DNA from: a virus
IMG/VR virus record: IMGVR_UViG_3300033146_002149
Span: 1 to 55,341 of that record
Length of the DNA stretch: 55,341 nt
Direction: 5' to 3' (one strand)
In this document: in pieces, positions 10,701-18,062 of the stretch
Position numbering within the stretch: position 1 is the stretch's first letter
Layout of the letters: every line of letters begins with the position of its first letter
Translations under genes and position numbers: made by a program
The notes under the pieces: model-generated
The model's input: the letters and a program-made list of their open reading frames with translations, nothing else
Database searches by the model: none
Told to the model about the DNA's origin: nothing

Positions 10701-13700
10701 TTATCAAAAAAAGCTGTTTCTTGCTCAAAGTCGATAATTTTAGTTACTGGAATCTCCAGAGCTTTAATTATTCCTTTAGCTCCAGAATAACTTCTCGCTA
10801 TATTTTTATCTGAACTACCAAAAAGATTATAACCTTCTCTACTTAAGTGTCCAGGTCTATCTTTACCCATACCACGGTAAATTTTTACAGTATCCGTAAA
10901 AACCATATTTTGATAATAGATTTCTTTTAATTTTTTTTCTAATGCTCTCCCTTCTGGGGTTTCCATAACATCTATTTGATCAAAGATATCCATTGCATTA
11001 ATTTTATCATCTAAGGCTTTTTCTTTTGCTGTTAATTTTAAAGTAGTTTTCTGTTTTTTATTCGCAATTTCATGCGGGAGGCTTATTCCTTTTGAATGCG
11101 TTTGATCAGTTCGAATTTCAAAATAAGCTTTAACTGCGTCAGATGTACTATTCTTTTTATTTGGTTTTCCAAAGCGCTCAGTCTTATCTAACGCAGATTG
11201 ATACTTAGGTAATGTCATAGCATCAAACCAATCAGACATAGGTAATGATTTTAATTCATTAAGAAGAAAAAGATCCTCCGCAGTGAAAAAATCTTTTGCT
11301 TCTTTAGGCTTATTTCTTTCTGGTAATAAATTATCATCAAAAACAGCAATTTCATAAGCTCCTGAAGGTAACTTTTCTTTTGCTCCTTTAATCCCATGTT
11401 TAACCAATAGCTTTCTAGCTTTCTCAGCTCCTACAGTATGAACTAAAGCACCAATAACACCTCGACCATGTTTGAAATTTGATTTATGATTCTCAGCTTT
11501 AGTGATTTTTTCTTGTGTATCTAAACCACCTTCAGCAAGAGCTGCTTTAAGTTTTGGAGGTATAGGATCATTTAGGACATCATAAAAATCATCTGTTTCA
11601 ATAGATATTTTAGTCTCATCACCATATTTACTGTAAACATTTTTAGCTAAAGCTAAATCAGTAGAAAAGTATATTCCTGGCCCAAGAATACTACTTCCTT
11701 CACCAGAATGAAGCATGGCAGATAAAATATCGCCACCTCGATAAGAGCCATAATGAATAGCATCAGTTATTTGAAACTGCGGAGTAATTTTAAGCTTCTC
11801 ATTTTGCGCTGACAAATCCTGAGCTTCTTGCAGCAATGCTTTGCGTGTAGCCTTATCTTTTTCAACATCCAGCTCATTCATGATTTCGTCAATTCGAGAT
11901 TCATTCGAAGTTATTTGATCATCAATATTTGGCACAACTTCTTTTTTCATTGCATCTAATTGTTCTAATAAATCACTTTTTTGGCTAAGTAAATCATTTT
12001 CTTGTCCACGTAAAGTTGCTGATTTCTGTCTTAGGCGATCATAATCTTCTCGCTCAATATATTCATTTTCAAGTTCATTAATTGTTTTATTATATTCATT
12101 TTGAAGACTTCCTAATTGATCTTCATTTTCCTGATATTTAGATTTAAGATCAGTACGAATTTGATCTTCTTCCTGCTGTGTTTCAAGATCAAGGGCGGCT
12201 TGTTGATTTGCTTCTATGCCGACTTGTTGTTCATTTTTGAACACACTCGTTTCATCGGTTGGTAAGTTCTGTTTTGTTCTATCAATCAGGCCTGACTCAC
12301 CCATTCCTTGTGCTGAACCAAGTTTAACAGCACCTAATTGATGTTCTCCAGGAATTGTTCGAGCTCTATCTTGGCCAGTTGCCACCCTGTTGGGATCAGT
12401 AACATCCCCGAGGTCTTTCGCAATTTGTTGAAACCACCTTTGGCGTTTATACTGTTCAGCTAAAGGAACTGTACCTTTTAATTTTGTTGCCTCATAAGAT
12501 TCCTTAGCATCAAGATCTTCTTGTATCTTCTTTTCAATCTCTTTTGCATGACGGGCAAGAAATCTTTTCTTCATTGCAGCGCCTTGCTCTTTAAGCATTT
12601 TAATTTGCTGCTGTTTTTCTATTTCTGTTTTAACTTCTTGCCAATAATCATCTTCAATATTAGCACGAACTTCATTAGCTTTTTGTCGGGTAGATGCAAT
12701 AACTTGTTGACTTTTTGTCAAAGCATCTTTTTCTGCATTAATCTTATCAATAGCATTTACAATTGAATCTTGATAAGTAGTTATTTCCTTTAAAAGTTCT
12801 TTTTTCCTAATTTCAGCACGAACTTTTTCTACTTGATTTTTAGTAGTACTGATTACTTCTTCACTATGGGCTAAAGCCTCACGATCTTTTCTAAGTGCGT
12901 CAGTAGTATTAACTAAGTCATTTTGAAAAGCCTCTATTTGTTTAATGGCTTCTTTATTACTGATTTCTTGCCTGACTTGAGCTGCCTTAACTTTAGTAGA
13001 TGCAATAACTTCTTGGCTTCTAATAGAATCTTCTTGATCAGATATTTTATCTACCCGTGATAAAGCTAAATCAACTTGATAATCTTCAATACTTCTTTTA
13101 TTTTCTTGCTGGACATCTCTCTGTTTGATTTCTTGCTTAATCTCAGAGGCAAGTTTTCTTGTTTGCTGAATGTTTTGTTGTCCAGCAATAGTATTTCGTA
13201 TAGATGACTGATAATCACTAATAGAAGTTTGTCGATCTTCCTCTAGAATAGTTGGTTTATTCGCCGTAAGTATATCAGCAGATTCTTCTGCTCCTTTATT
13301 CACAGATAGTCCAATAGATTGCTCAAGGCCAGCTTCACGATTTTGCCGGAGTTCTTCTTCACGTAAGGATTTACCAGGCGGAACAACATTATCTTGGCTT
13401 TGTAACGGAATTGCCTTAGTAATCTGATTAGCAAGATTAACCATATCTATGCGGACTGCTTTCTTAGTATCAGCTAAACTTAAGTTACGTTTAACAGATT
13501 CTTCTTGCAACAGTTCCGGAGTAGATAAAAGCAACTGGAAGTTTCTTACTTGATTTTGCAAGCCTTCAGGAGTTTTATTAAATGCTTCTTGCTGGATGTT
13601 ATCACGCTTTGCTTGAAGCTCATAAAGTCGTGACGTAACCCCAGCTGGAGGATTCTCAACTGCCTCCAAGTTCCCAATTTGTTTATTTATCTCAGTAATA

Positions 13701-15019
13701 TCATCAGGCAGGGCAAAGGCATCTTTATTTATGCGATCGTCAACTGGGGTAGCTCCAGCAATAGGTACTTCTTCTCCAGTTAGTTTCGATACAATCTGGG
13801 AATTAACATCTGTTTCGGCAGTCAATTGAGCTGTAAAATCATCAATAGACATACCTTCAGCCTGGGCAGCTCTTTGCACTCTCAAGGGATTATTCAATAT
13901 CTTTGTATTAGCTGCATTTTGTTCCGTCAAAGATACTACTGCTTGCTGAATATTTGCTTCTCCAGCAGACTTAATATTATCCACACGTTCGTTAATACGT
14001 GCTTCTTGATCTGGTGCTTCCGAAGTTTTGCCCATCATAGTATTAGCTGCACCACCAAAGCCTCCGCCTACAACACCAGCAGCAGCACTTTCCAAGATTT
14101 CCCACTTATTATCATTTGTGAAAAACTTCTCATCAGTATTCAAAACTGTATTGAGTATACCAATCGCGGATTGTCCCGCTTCTTGTAAGCCTTCTTCGCC
14201 CATATTATGAACAATCTCAAGTGCTCCACGTTTAGCTGTTTTTGCACTCCCAGATGCGATACCATTAATCAGAGTTCCGATTAACTTACTATTCCCGCCC
14301 AGCAGTTCAAGTGCTCCAGACAAAGTACCTAAAGCAGCAGACATTGCTGGAGCTTTAACACCATGAGTTTCCAACAGATCTGCATACATTCCACCAGCTT
14401 CTTGTGTTGCTACCGTGGATACCATGCCAGCTTGGGCAGCTCTTGTCAATCCTTTCTTTGTTAAGCCTGTAATAAGTTTTTTAGCTGCAAATCCACCAGC
14501 ACCACCACCAAGTGCGGCAGTAGCCATACTTGGAAGTAACGAACCGATTGTGCCCTGAACAAAGTCTGCTGTTCCACCAAGTCCGGCCTTACCATCCCAT
14601 ACGTCTTTAAAACTATAGCGGGCAGGATTCTCAGCAGCTTCAGCCAAATTTCGGCGATAACCTTCCATACCAAAATCTTGCATCCTTTGACCAACATTAT
14701 CTGCACCCATATTCTCCAAAGCACGACCGGTCAATGCGACTGCTCCGTAACCAGCTCCTTGAGTCTGATCGATATTGCGTTTTATGCCTGTTATAAAATC
14801 ACCTTGAGCTTCAAGGTTCGCCAAGCCTCGTTCTTTACTAGCTTGCTGTTGCTTCACTGCATTTAATGTTTTGGGTGAATATACTTCTTGCTGATCTCCA
14901 AACAACACCTTATATCTTGGCTCATTTTCCCAAAGGTTATTATGCTGTTCTTCACCTATATCATCAATGAATTTATCATATCCATATTCTTTAATTGCTT
15001 CTGGTGTTGCTTTTGCCAT
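4751..15019 (-). CDS. Giant polyvalent virion protein (3422 aa) with ADP-ribosyltransferase-like segments and an HEXXH motif
   Basis: One uninterrupted frame of 10.3 kb. Visible parts in order: a glycine-rich hydrophobic stretch (about 150-190); a long coiled-coil/Q-rich region (about 430-860) with repeated units near 58 residues (SQQVIASTRQKANEVRA, SEEVISTTKNQVEKVRA); four ADP-ribosyltransferase-like cores opening at about 1089 (HYGSYRGG...GPGIYFSTD), 1381 (IYRGMG), 1570 (LYHGSSREG) and 1706 (VYHGTPHQW); HENKH, a zincin-type HEXXH, at 2032-2036; a polyvalent-protein module around EEVQSDWDQ (2347); a junction-like EGMPMFETRE (about 2620); and a helical C-terminal part with a hydrophobic segment near 3212-3237. 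Proteins of this class are thought to be packaged and injected, delivering effector domains to the host. Enzymatic activity is inferred. Catalytic residues beyond the motifs were not verified. Confidence 0.85.
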   Translation of the reverse strand: MAKATPEAIKEYGYDKFIDDIGEEQHNNLWENEPRYKVLFGDQQEVYSPKTLNAVKQQQASKERGLANLEAQGDFITGIKRNIDQTQGAGYGAVALTGRALENMGADNVGQRMQDFGMEGYRRNLAEAAENPARYSFKDVWDGKAGLGGTADFVQGTIGSLLPSMATAALGGGAGGFAAKKLITGLTKKGLTRAAQAGMVSTVATQEAGGMYADLLETHGVKAPAMSAALGTLSGALELLGGNSKLIGTLINGIASGSAKTAKRGALEIVHNMGEEGLQEAGQSAIGILNTVLNTDEKFFTNDNKWEILESAAAGVVGGGFGGAANTMMGKTSEAPDQEARINERVDNIKSAGEANIQQAVVSLTEQNAANTKILNNPLRVQRAAQAEGMSIDDFTAQLTAETDVNSQIVSKLTGEEVPIAGATPVDDRINKDAFALPDDITEINKQIGNLEAVENPPAGVTSRLYELQAKRDNIQQEAFNKTPEGLQNQVRNFQLLLSTPELLQEESVKRNLSLADTKKAVRIDMVNLANQITKAIPLQSQDNVVPPGKSLREEELRQNREAGLEQSIGLSVNKGAEESADILTANKPTILEEDRQTSISDYQSSIRNTIAGQQNIQQTRKLASEIKQEIKQRDVQQENKRSIEDYQVDLALSRVDKISDQEDSIRSQEVIASTKVKAAQVRQEISNKEAIKQIEAFQNDLVNTTDALRKDREALAHSEEVISTTKNQVEKVRAEIRKKELLKEITTYQDSIVNAIDKINAEKDALTKSQQVIASTRQKANEVRANIEDDYWQEVKTEIEKQQQIKMLKEQGAAMKKRFLARHAKEIEKKIQEDLDAKESYEATKLKGTVPLAEQYKRQRWFQQIAKDLGDVTDPNRVATGQDRARTIPGEHQLGAVKLGSAQGMGESGLIDRTKQNLPTDETSVFKNEQQVGIEANQQAALDLETQQEEDQIRTDLKSKYQENEDQLGSLQNEYNKTINELENEYIEREDYDRLRQKSATLRGQENDLLSQKSDLLEQLDAMKKEVVPNIDDQITSNESRIDEIMNELDVEKDKATRKALLQEAQDLSAQNEKLKITPQFQITDAIHYGSYRGGDILSAMLHSGEGSSILGPGIYFSTDLALAKNVYSKYGDETKISIETDDFYDVLNDPIPPKLKAALAEGGLDTQEKITKAENHKSNFKHGRGVIGALVHTVGAEKARKLLVKHGIKGAKEKLPSGAYEIAVFDDNLLPERNKPKEAKDFFTAEDLFLLNELKSLPMSDWFDAMTLPKYQSALDKTERFGKPNKKNSTSDAVKAYFEIRTDQTHSKGISLPHEIANKKQKTTLKLTAKEKALDDKINAMDIFDQIDVMETPEGRALEKKLKEIYYQNMVFTDTVKIYRGMGKDRPGHLSREGYNLFGSSDKNIARSYSGAKGIIKALEIPVTKIIDFEQETAFFDKVKFDKQAKLLAPGSVLLARNVHDVGPEASKKIDPEMRYSYPSDIYAFGQITDRQQQAIKELPNIDPVSFQITEELTSAQKKLQWEIESLEAKEKLPAPQKRLLARLKKQLIDSMQASNLAPTKAIGKLYHGSSREGLTSGKDLPDGHRGYFLTEDPTVASKFGTVHEATLSIPPEKIFDARKPEHAEALDKIAEKTAHINKLNGKDGQVSNAQEGSFNFYEDPQVFWALKDLGFEANWQVEDGANVIRVFNKNAIESFTPQFQIVYHGTPHQWQPEPGFPNGRPRLDMIMNKEVVGEGAWAYGAGWYSADSKEVGASYLDSSFDYLVNQLADISDISGNSLKGKESLHKQLTDKLNKYPSQSGSLYKLDIPDSVIPKLLDWDKSLKQQNSNVKNILKQVTDFLLLHKDKVAPIELKHIKEESITGRALYKELRYVLGSKQAASEYLASLGIPGNKYLDGMSRSEGKGNLNYVLWDQKVLDQVALLERNQEKLHIMQAEIRNDKTPSKGISLLDIKNMYKDQEVFQNEDGLISVKLKNGKGITFQSIQDAGEGFIQYAISTGQMSKNGKILGVTLGSDILLDENFADNRTLWHENKHVLDNLGMITKADNAALNKEFNKLNKAGQLDFALSTHTDPIKAMEENRANMFAQIMVNKDAYAGTTFEKIIQKIMEFFNKMLGLGRQSISGLISEVESGKIYERQVNGKSVQTIKPQTEVTAEKWYSTIAKTIDASNMKSAKAGAWLNNIKKAPGIKKDELDWTGLSAMLLENPQKKLTKDEITTWFNEHQVKLEEVVLDDFSYIEQELEALYSEQAYLDQEENLSPLMQQRQLEVEDEIDALTIRSDFFSEETGTKFYAYKEAGGQDYKELIITLPGKTKYTSNAHWGDTSNPVVHFRILTRFAENGSKILHAEEVQSDWDQELRKKGESKDLYSFYNIPVKRNPNGMPTVRSDMMLKNKINQLLTLGEITQEQARNDLSLISDGDQGIERNPFSENAVMLGMKRMVRYAAENGFNKIAWSGADIQVKRWGSEAFNWKTNLDGDLELSGFAQVAGDAFMGMAAQLEGKTFDLVDFISSRDDVYDHIKDVLKHKEGEYSKKTWEEYLDKTADKLWQRMQENPTGEYLPRKEGMVEFYNKMLPRMLQKEFGKGQWGSAKLDFIQVDGMKLPSMEITDRMRSKAMREGMPMFETREQIVPQETYDKVFTQKNNLLKDIQQIFRMKATDIKLLGDKLLGSTHTRLQNISPKLAAEYRNLDFRTGQSVASVLEAAHPLMLKAKKQMSAKDKVEWDWARKQSDPGKIDQLTQKYGLTEDYNNVRTQLNKLRQDAEDVGYNVGYIDEYWPRVIKDMEGFLQETQEISQQPIYSNAIKAEAAKLDISVQEFNRTYPEVRADIISNIILGHPTGISGPGNIQGRVFKEIESKYAKFYEDSDAALMTYIYSMTKKIEARRFFGKVPAAISKAKSAVKRDQTNLIKYEQLKALDTAEADTTNKDAYSKKIKSLQDNIKLNSVKIEEYKNKRDYTDNIGTYISDLMISGELGKKDEKLVNDILDARFHEHGTTGITNTIKNASYIDTMGSFTSAATQIGDLAWAMYVGKVWTPRGFSNTLKNFNAAVLKRSNITKENLGLDRIAQEFAGNDSLSKAVSKVFWAVGLEKMDSIGKEVLINNSLDNYKNRASTEAGRQQLLKDIRPIFGKESNQVIQDLLGNPITDNVKLLVYHRLLDFQPVALSEMPEKYLNAGNGRIFYMLKTYTIKQLDVFRREVFNNIKSGEQDKIITGISNMVAITTLLTLANAGADEIKDLMLGKEMRFEDHVIENLLTLGGASRYMKAEINQEGLGSAIIGQILPPTKFVDALSKDVTGDVSKGIRSVDSIPGIGKLYYWHMGKGVEFKKSIPEQDFNKAGKEVKKFKKSFEEATNKRLFLNMNKEAFKGMKTYEAYQSALRKNKSKENKLKELPQQSTAVLTELGKLNAQREDLYKQFNVIK

Positions 15020-15033
15020 TAGTTACATCCTTA

Positions 15034-16095
15034 TTAATTATCCTGGAAAAGATATAAAAGTTCTTGTGCTGTTTTATTTGGGTACTTTTTCCGTAAGTCA
15101 GGATAAGCTGCCCTAAAACCTTTTTTATCGTATCTTTCTGTGGATGGCATTAAATCAACATTCATATTTCTTTGTATCGGAGTTGGGGTAGAATCATATT
15201 GAGCAAGATTCTTTCGTAATGCTTGAAAATTATTCGAAATAGTTGGGGCACTATTCCTTTGTACATCAAGAGCAGATTGTTTTTGTAAAGATTGTAATTG
15301 TCCTGTACTTGGGGAAGGACGTAATCTTCTGGCAGCAGGCAATGTTTGGGGTCTTTCAACTATTGGAGCTACATCAGGCTGCAATGATTCATTTCTAGTT
15401 GTATTGCTTGGGTTTATTTGTGCTGGTAAACCTTGATTAAGAAGATTAACAACATTCATATTTTCGCCACGACCACCAGAATTATCAGCTGGACTATTTT
15501 TAACTGCATTCATAAATTCTGTTATTGGAATACCATTTACAGTGCCACCAGAATTTATCTTAGATTCCTTCTGAGTAGTTAAAGGTTCAACCGGATCAGC
15601 AAAACTAAACGGAGATCCAGAAGCAGTTAAAGGATCTTGATTGCCAAACAATCCGCTTTGATTTTTTAGTGAATTAAAAACTCCAGAATTAAGTGATTTC
15701 TCTCCAGTAACACCAGTTGATGTTTTTCCAATATCAGCTAAGAAATTTAATTTATTTTTATTTCTTTGCTCGCCAAGATCTAAAGCTTTACGACTATTCA
15801 AACCAGATTCAGTCATCCCAATTTCTGATAACTTCCCAGCATTTTGTAACCCAGTATTTGCAAGCTGGCCTTTATTTTTTAAAGACTGTATATTGGCTAA
15901 ACCACGATCTTTTTGTTTCTGCTGATTTAAGGTAAATTCCCTTGCTGTCTTGGCATCTGCAAGTTGTTGTTGCCTGGCTTTCCAAGCATCAGAGTCTTGA
16001 CGAATCATAGCAACTCTTTCAGCTTCTTTTGCAGCATTTCGTTCAAGTACACCTGGCCTTTTATTTGAATCTCGATATTTATAAGCTAAGTCCAT
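15034..16095 (-). CDS. Q/N-rich, largely disordered virion protein
   Basis: 353 residues. The N-terminal third is a charged helix rich in Q, K, R and E (AWKARQQQLADAKTAREFTL). The middle is low-complexity, rich in N, Q, S, G and P. A short ordered end (about 330-353) reads FRAAYPDLRKKYPNKTAQELL. No transmembrane segment or enzymatic motif is visible. It sits 14 bases upstream of the giant polyvalent gene and 17 bases downstream of the coiled-coil gene, so it is part of the tail/ejection-protein run. An internal virion or ejection role is inferred from position and composition. The family is not recognised. Confidence 0.65.
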   Translation of the reverse strand: MDLAYKYRDSNKRPGVLERNAAKEAERVAMIRQDSDAWKARQQQLADAKTAREFTLNQQKQKDRGLANIQSLKNKGQLANTGLQNAGKLSEIGMTESGLNSRKALDLGEQRNKNKLNFLADIGKTSTGVTGEKSLNSGVFNSLKNQSGLFGNQDPLTASGSPFSFADPVEPLTTQKESKINSGGTVNGIPITEFMNAVKNSPADNSGGRGENMNVVNLLNQGLPAQINPSNTTRNESLQPDVAPIVERPQTLPAARRLRPSPSTGQLQSLQKQSALDVQRNSAPTISNNFQALRKNLAQYDSTPTPIQRNMNVDLMPSTERYDKKGFRAAYPDLRKKYPNKTAQELLYLFQDN

Positions 16096-16112
16096 ATATT
16101 ACCTCATATAAA

Positions 16113-18062
16113 TTATGTTACTGGATGGTTATAAGTGTGGGTCTCAGTAATGCTTTCTGATTTAAAAACATCTGGACGATAAGCATAAGTACCAGAGCGA
16201 CTTGATCCGAATCCATAACTTGCAGAAGCATTAACAGAGTTCATGGCAGATGCAGCTAATTGAGAACCGACATTCATTATACCTTCTGTACCTTTGACTT
16301 GAAGTTCTTTTAACGCCACATAGGACTGGACGGTAAGCTGTAATTCTTGGACTATCTTCTGAACTTCTAACTGAGCCTTAGATATTAAAGTTTTCATCTC
16401 TTCGATTTTTGTCAAATTAACAGCTTTATCCGCTTCTGTTTCAACTGAATAAGCTGTGGACATAGCCTGAAATGCTTTCAATTCCCTATCGTTTGTGTTG
16501 GAATCAGCTTGAAGTTCAGCCTGATATTTGGAAATATTCGCCCTGTATTTTTCAATCAAATATTGATTCTCTTTCAATTGAAGTTCTTTAACAGTTACTT
16601 CAGTGCCAATCTTTAAACGTTCAGCCTCAACCTTTGTTTTAAAAGCTTCGATAGAAGCAACATAGGTTTCTGCTTTAACCTTCTCAGCCCCTACTTTAGA
16701 AGTATAAATATCAATTTTCATTTTTTCAGCTTCTATTCCTGCTACATAAGCCTGAACAGATTTACTAAAAGTCTCGATTTTTAATTGCTCAATTTCTGTC
16801 TCAACTTTAGCACCATCCATACGAGTTTTATAAACATCATATTGAGCTTGTATTCCAGCAAGTTGCCCTAAATAAATGTCAACTTCAGATTTATTGATAT
16901 CTACTTTCATCCCGATTGCTTGAATTTGACTTTTATAAAGCTCTACAGATGCGAGCTTTGCCCTTATTTTAGTTTCATAAACAGCAGCTTCAGTCTTATA
17001 AATTTCAAGTTTTAAATTATGTTTTTCAATAGCTGCTTTATAAATCTCCATAGAATAGGCAGCGATTATTTTTTGTTGCTCAAATGTTCGTGTAGCAGTC
17101 TGATTAAAAAATTCTTTCATCATCCCTTCATACTGAATAGCTTTATCCACCATGAATTGTTTGTATTCTCTGGCAAGGTTTGACTGCCCTAATAGGATCT
17201 CATAATTAATTTCGTCAAGCTTTCGAGTGATTTCCATCTGAACTTCTGAAAGCTTTGCCAGCATGATACCGGTTGGAAGGTTAAAGCCTGATGCCCCGTA
17301 CTCTAACGAAACTGCTTGATACATGGCATCGTTTTCTCTCTGTTGTCGATTCTTTGCCCGATCATAAATAACCTGCTCGACAGCTTCATTTATACCGGTA
17401 GTACCCATTCCTACTTGACCATTATAAGCATGTCCCGTATTCAAACCGTCAGAAATTATCTTGAAAAGAGTTGTCTCTATTACAGATGAATAGGTATCTT
17501 CTGTATAAGAAAATTCTGTTGGAAGCTTATCTATAAAAGCACCAACTTCTGTAGCAGAAAAAGCCCCAGGATCATAAATTATTGCTGCAGGGAATTTAAT
17601 CGAGGTAAAGGTAGGAATCTTAGGAATAGAACCTGTTAAGGTTAATTTCTCTGGAATCGTTACAGAACCTGCTGTTACTGGTGATGGTTTTTTAGGTAGA
17701 GTTATGGTGTCAAGGTTATGAGGTACTGATGTAAAGGCAGGTACAGGTGTTATTTTAGATAAGTTTTTTGTTGATACGTCAGCAATATCATTATATTTTC
17801 CACCAGGGTTTATAAATTTTGCATCCCCACCAGAGAAAAGAGTTGTTCCCATTGTTGGTCTTGCTGCATAATTAATCGGTGTTATGTCAGGGACATCTAT
17901 ATCGCTTATATCACTTACATCCGGAGATTTTAATTCACCCAATAAGACCTGCAAAGCATCAACATAATCACTTGTATTAGCAAAACTTTCTGAAGCATAA
18001 GTTTCAGCAGAGGCAAATTTATTTTCTACTAAATCTTGTGCGGTATCTTCATAGCCAGACAT
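16113..18062 (-). CDS. Long coiled-coil virion protein
   Basis: 649 residues. Residues about 60-170 are P/T/I-rich and extended. Residues about 270-590 form a near-continuous alpha-helical coiled coil with recurring units such as VELYKSQIQAIGMKV, AYVAGIEAEKMKIDIYTSKV and TYVASIEAFKTKVEAERLKI. The tail (about 590-649) is A/S/G-rich with aromatics. The gene overlaps the stop of the 730-residue gene by one base (TAATG), implying coupled translation. Similar helical-repeat proteins occur in tail/ejection clusters of short-tailed phages. Structural or DNA-ejection roles are plausible but not demonstrable here. Confidence 0.7.
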   Translation of the reverse strand: MSGYEDTAQDLVENKFASAETYASESFANTSDYVDALQVLLGELKSPDVSDISDIDVPDITPINYAARPTMGTTLFSGGDAKFINPGGKYNDIADVSTKNLSKITPVPAFTSVPHNLDTITLPKKPSPVTAGSVTIPEKLTLTGSIPKIPTFTSIKFPAAIIYDPGAFSATEVGAFIDKLPTEFSYTEDTYSSVIETTLFKIISDGLNTGHAYNGQVGMGTTGINEAVEQVIYDRAKNRQQRENDAMYQAVSLEYGASGFNLPTGIMLAKLSEVQMEITRKLDEINYEILLGQSNLAREYKQFMVDKAIQYEGMMKEFFNQTATRTFEQQKIIAAYSMEIYKAAIEKHNLKLEIYKTEAAVYETKIRAKLASVELYKSQIQAIGMKVDINKSEVDIYLGQLAGIQAQYDVYKTRMDGAKVETEIEQLKIETFSKSVQAYVAGIEAEKMKIDIYTSKVGAEKVKAETYVASIEAFKTKVEAERLKIGTEVTVKELQLKENQYLIEKYRANISKYQAELQADSNTNDRELKAFQAMSTAYSVETEADKAVNLTKIEEMKTLISKAQLEVQKIVQELQLTVQSYVALKELQVKGTEGIMNVGSQLAASAMNSVNASASYGFGSSRSGTYAYRPDVFKSESITETHTYNHPVT

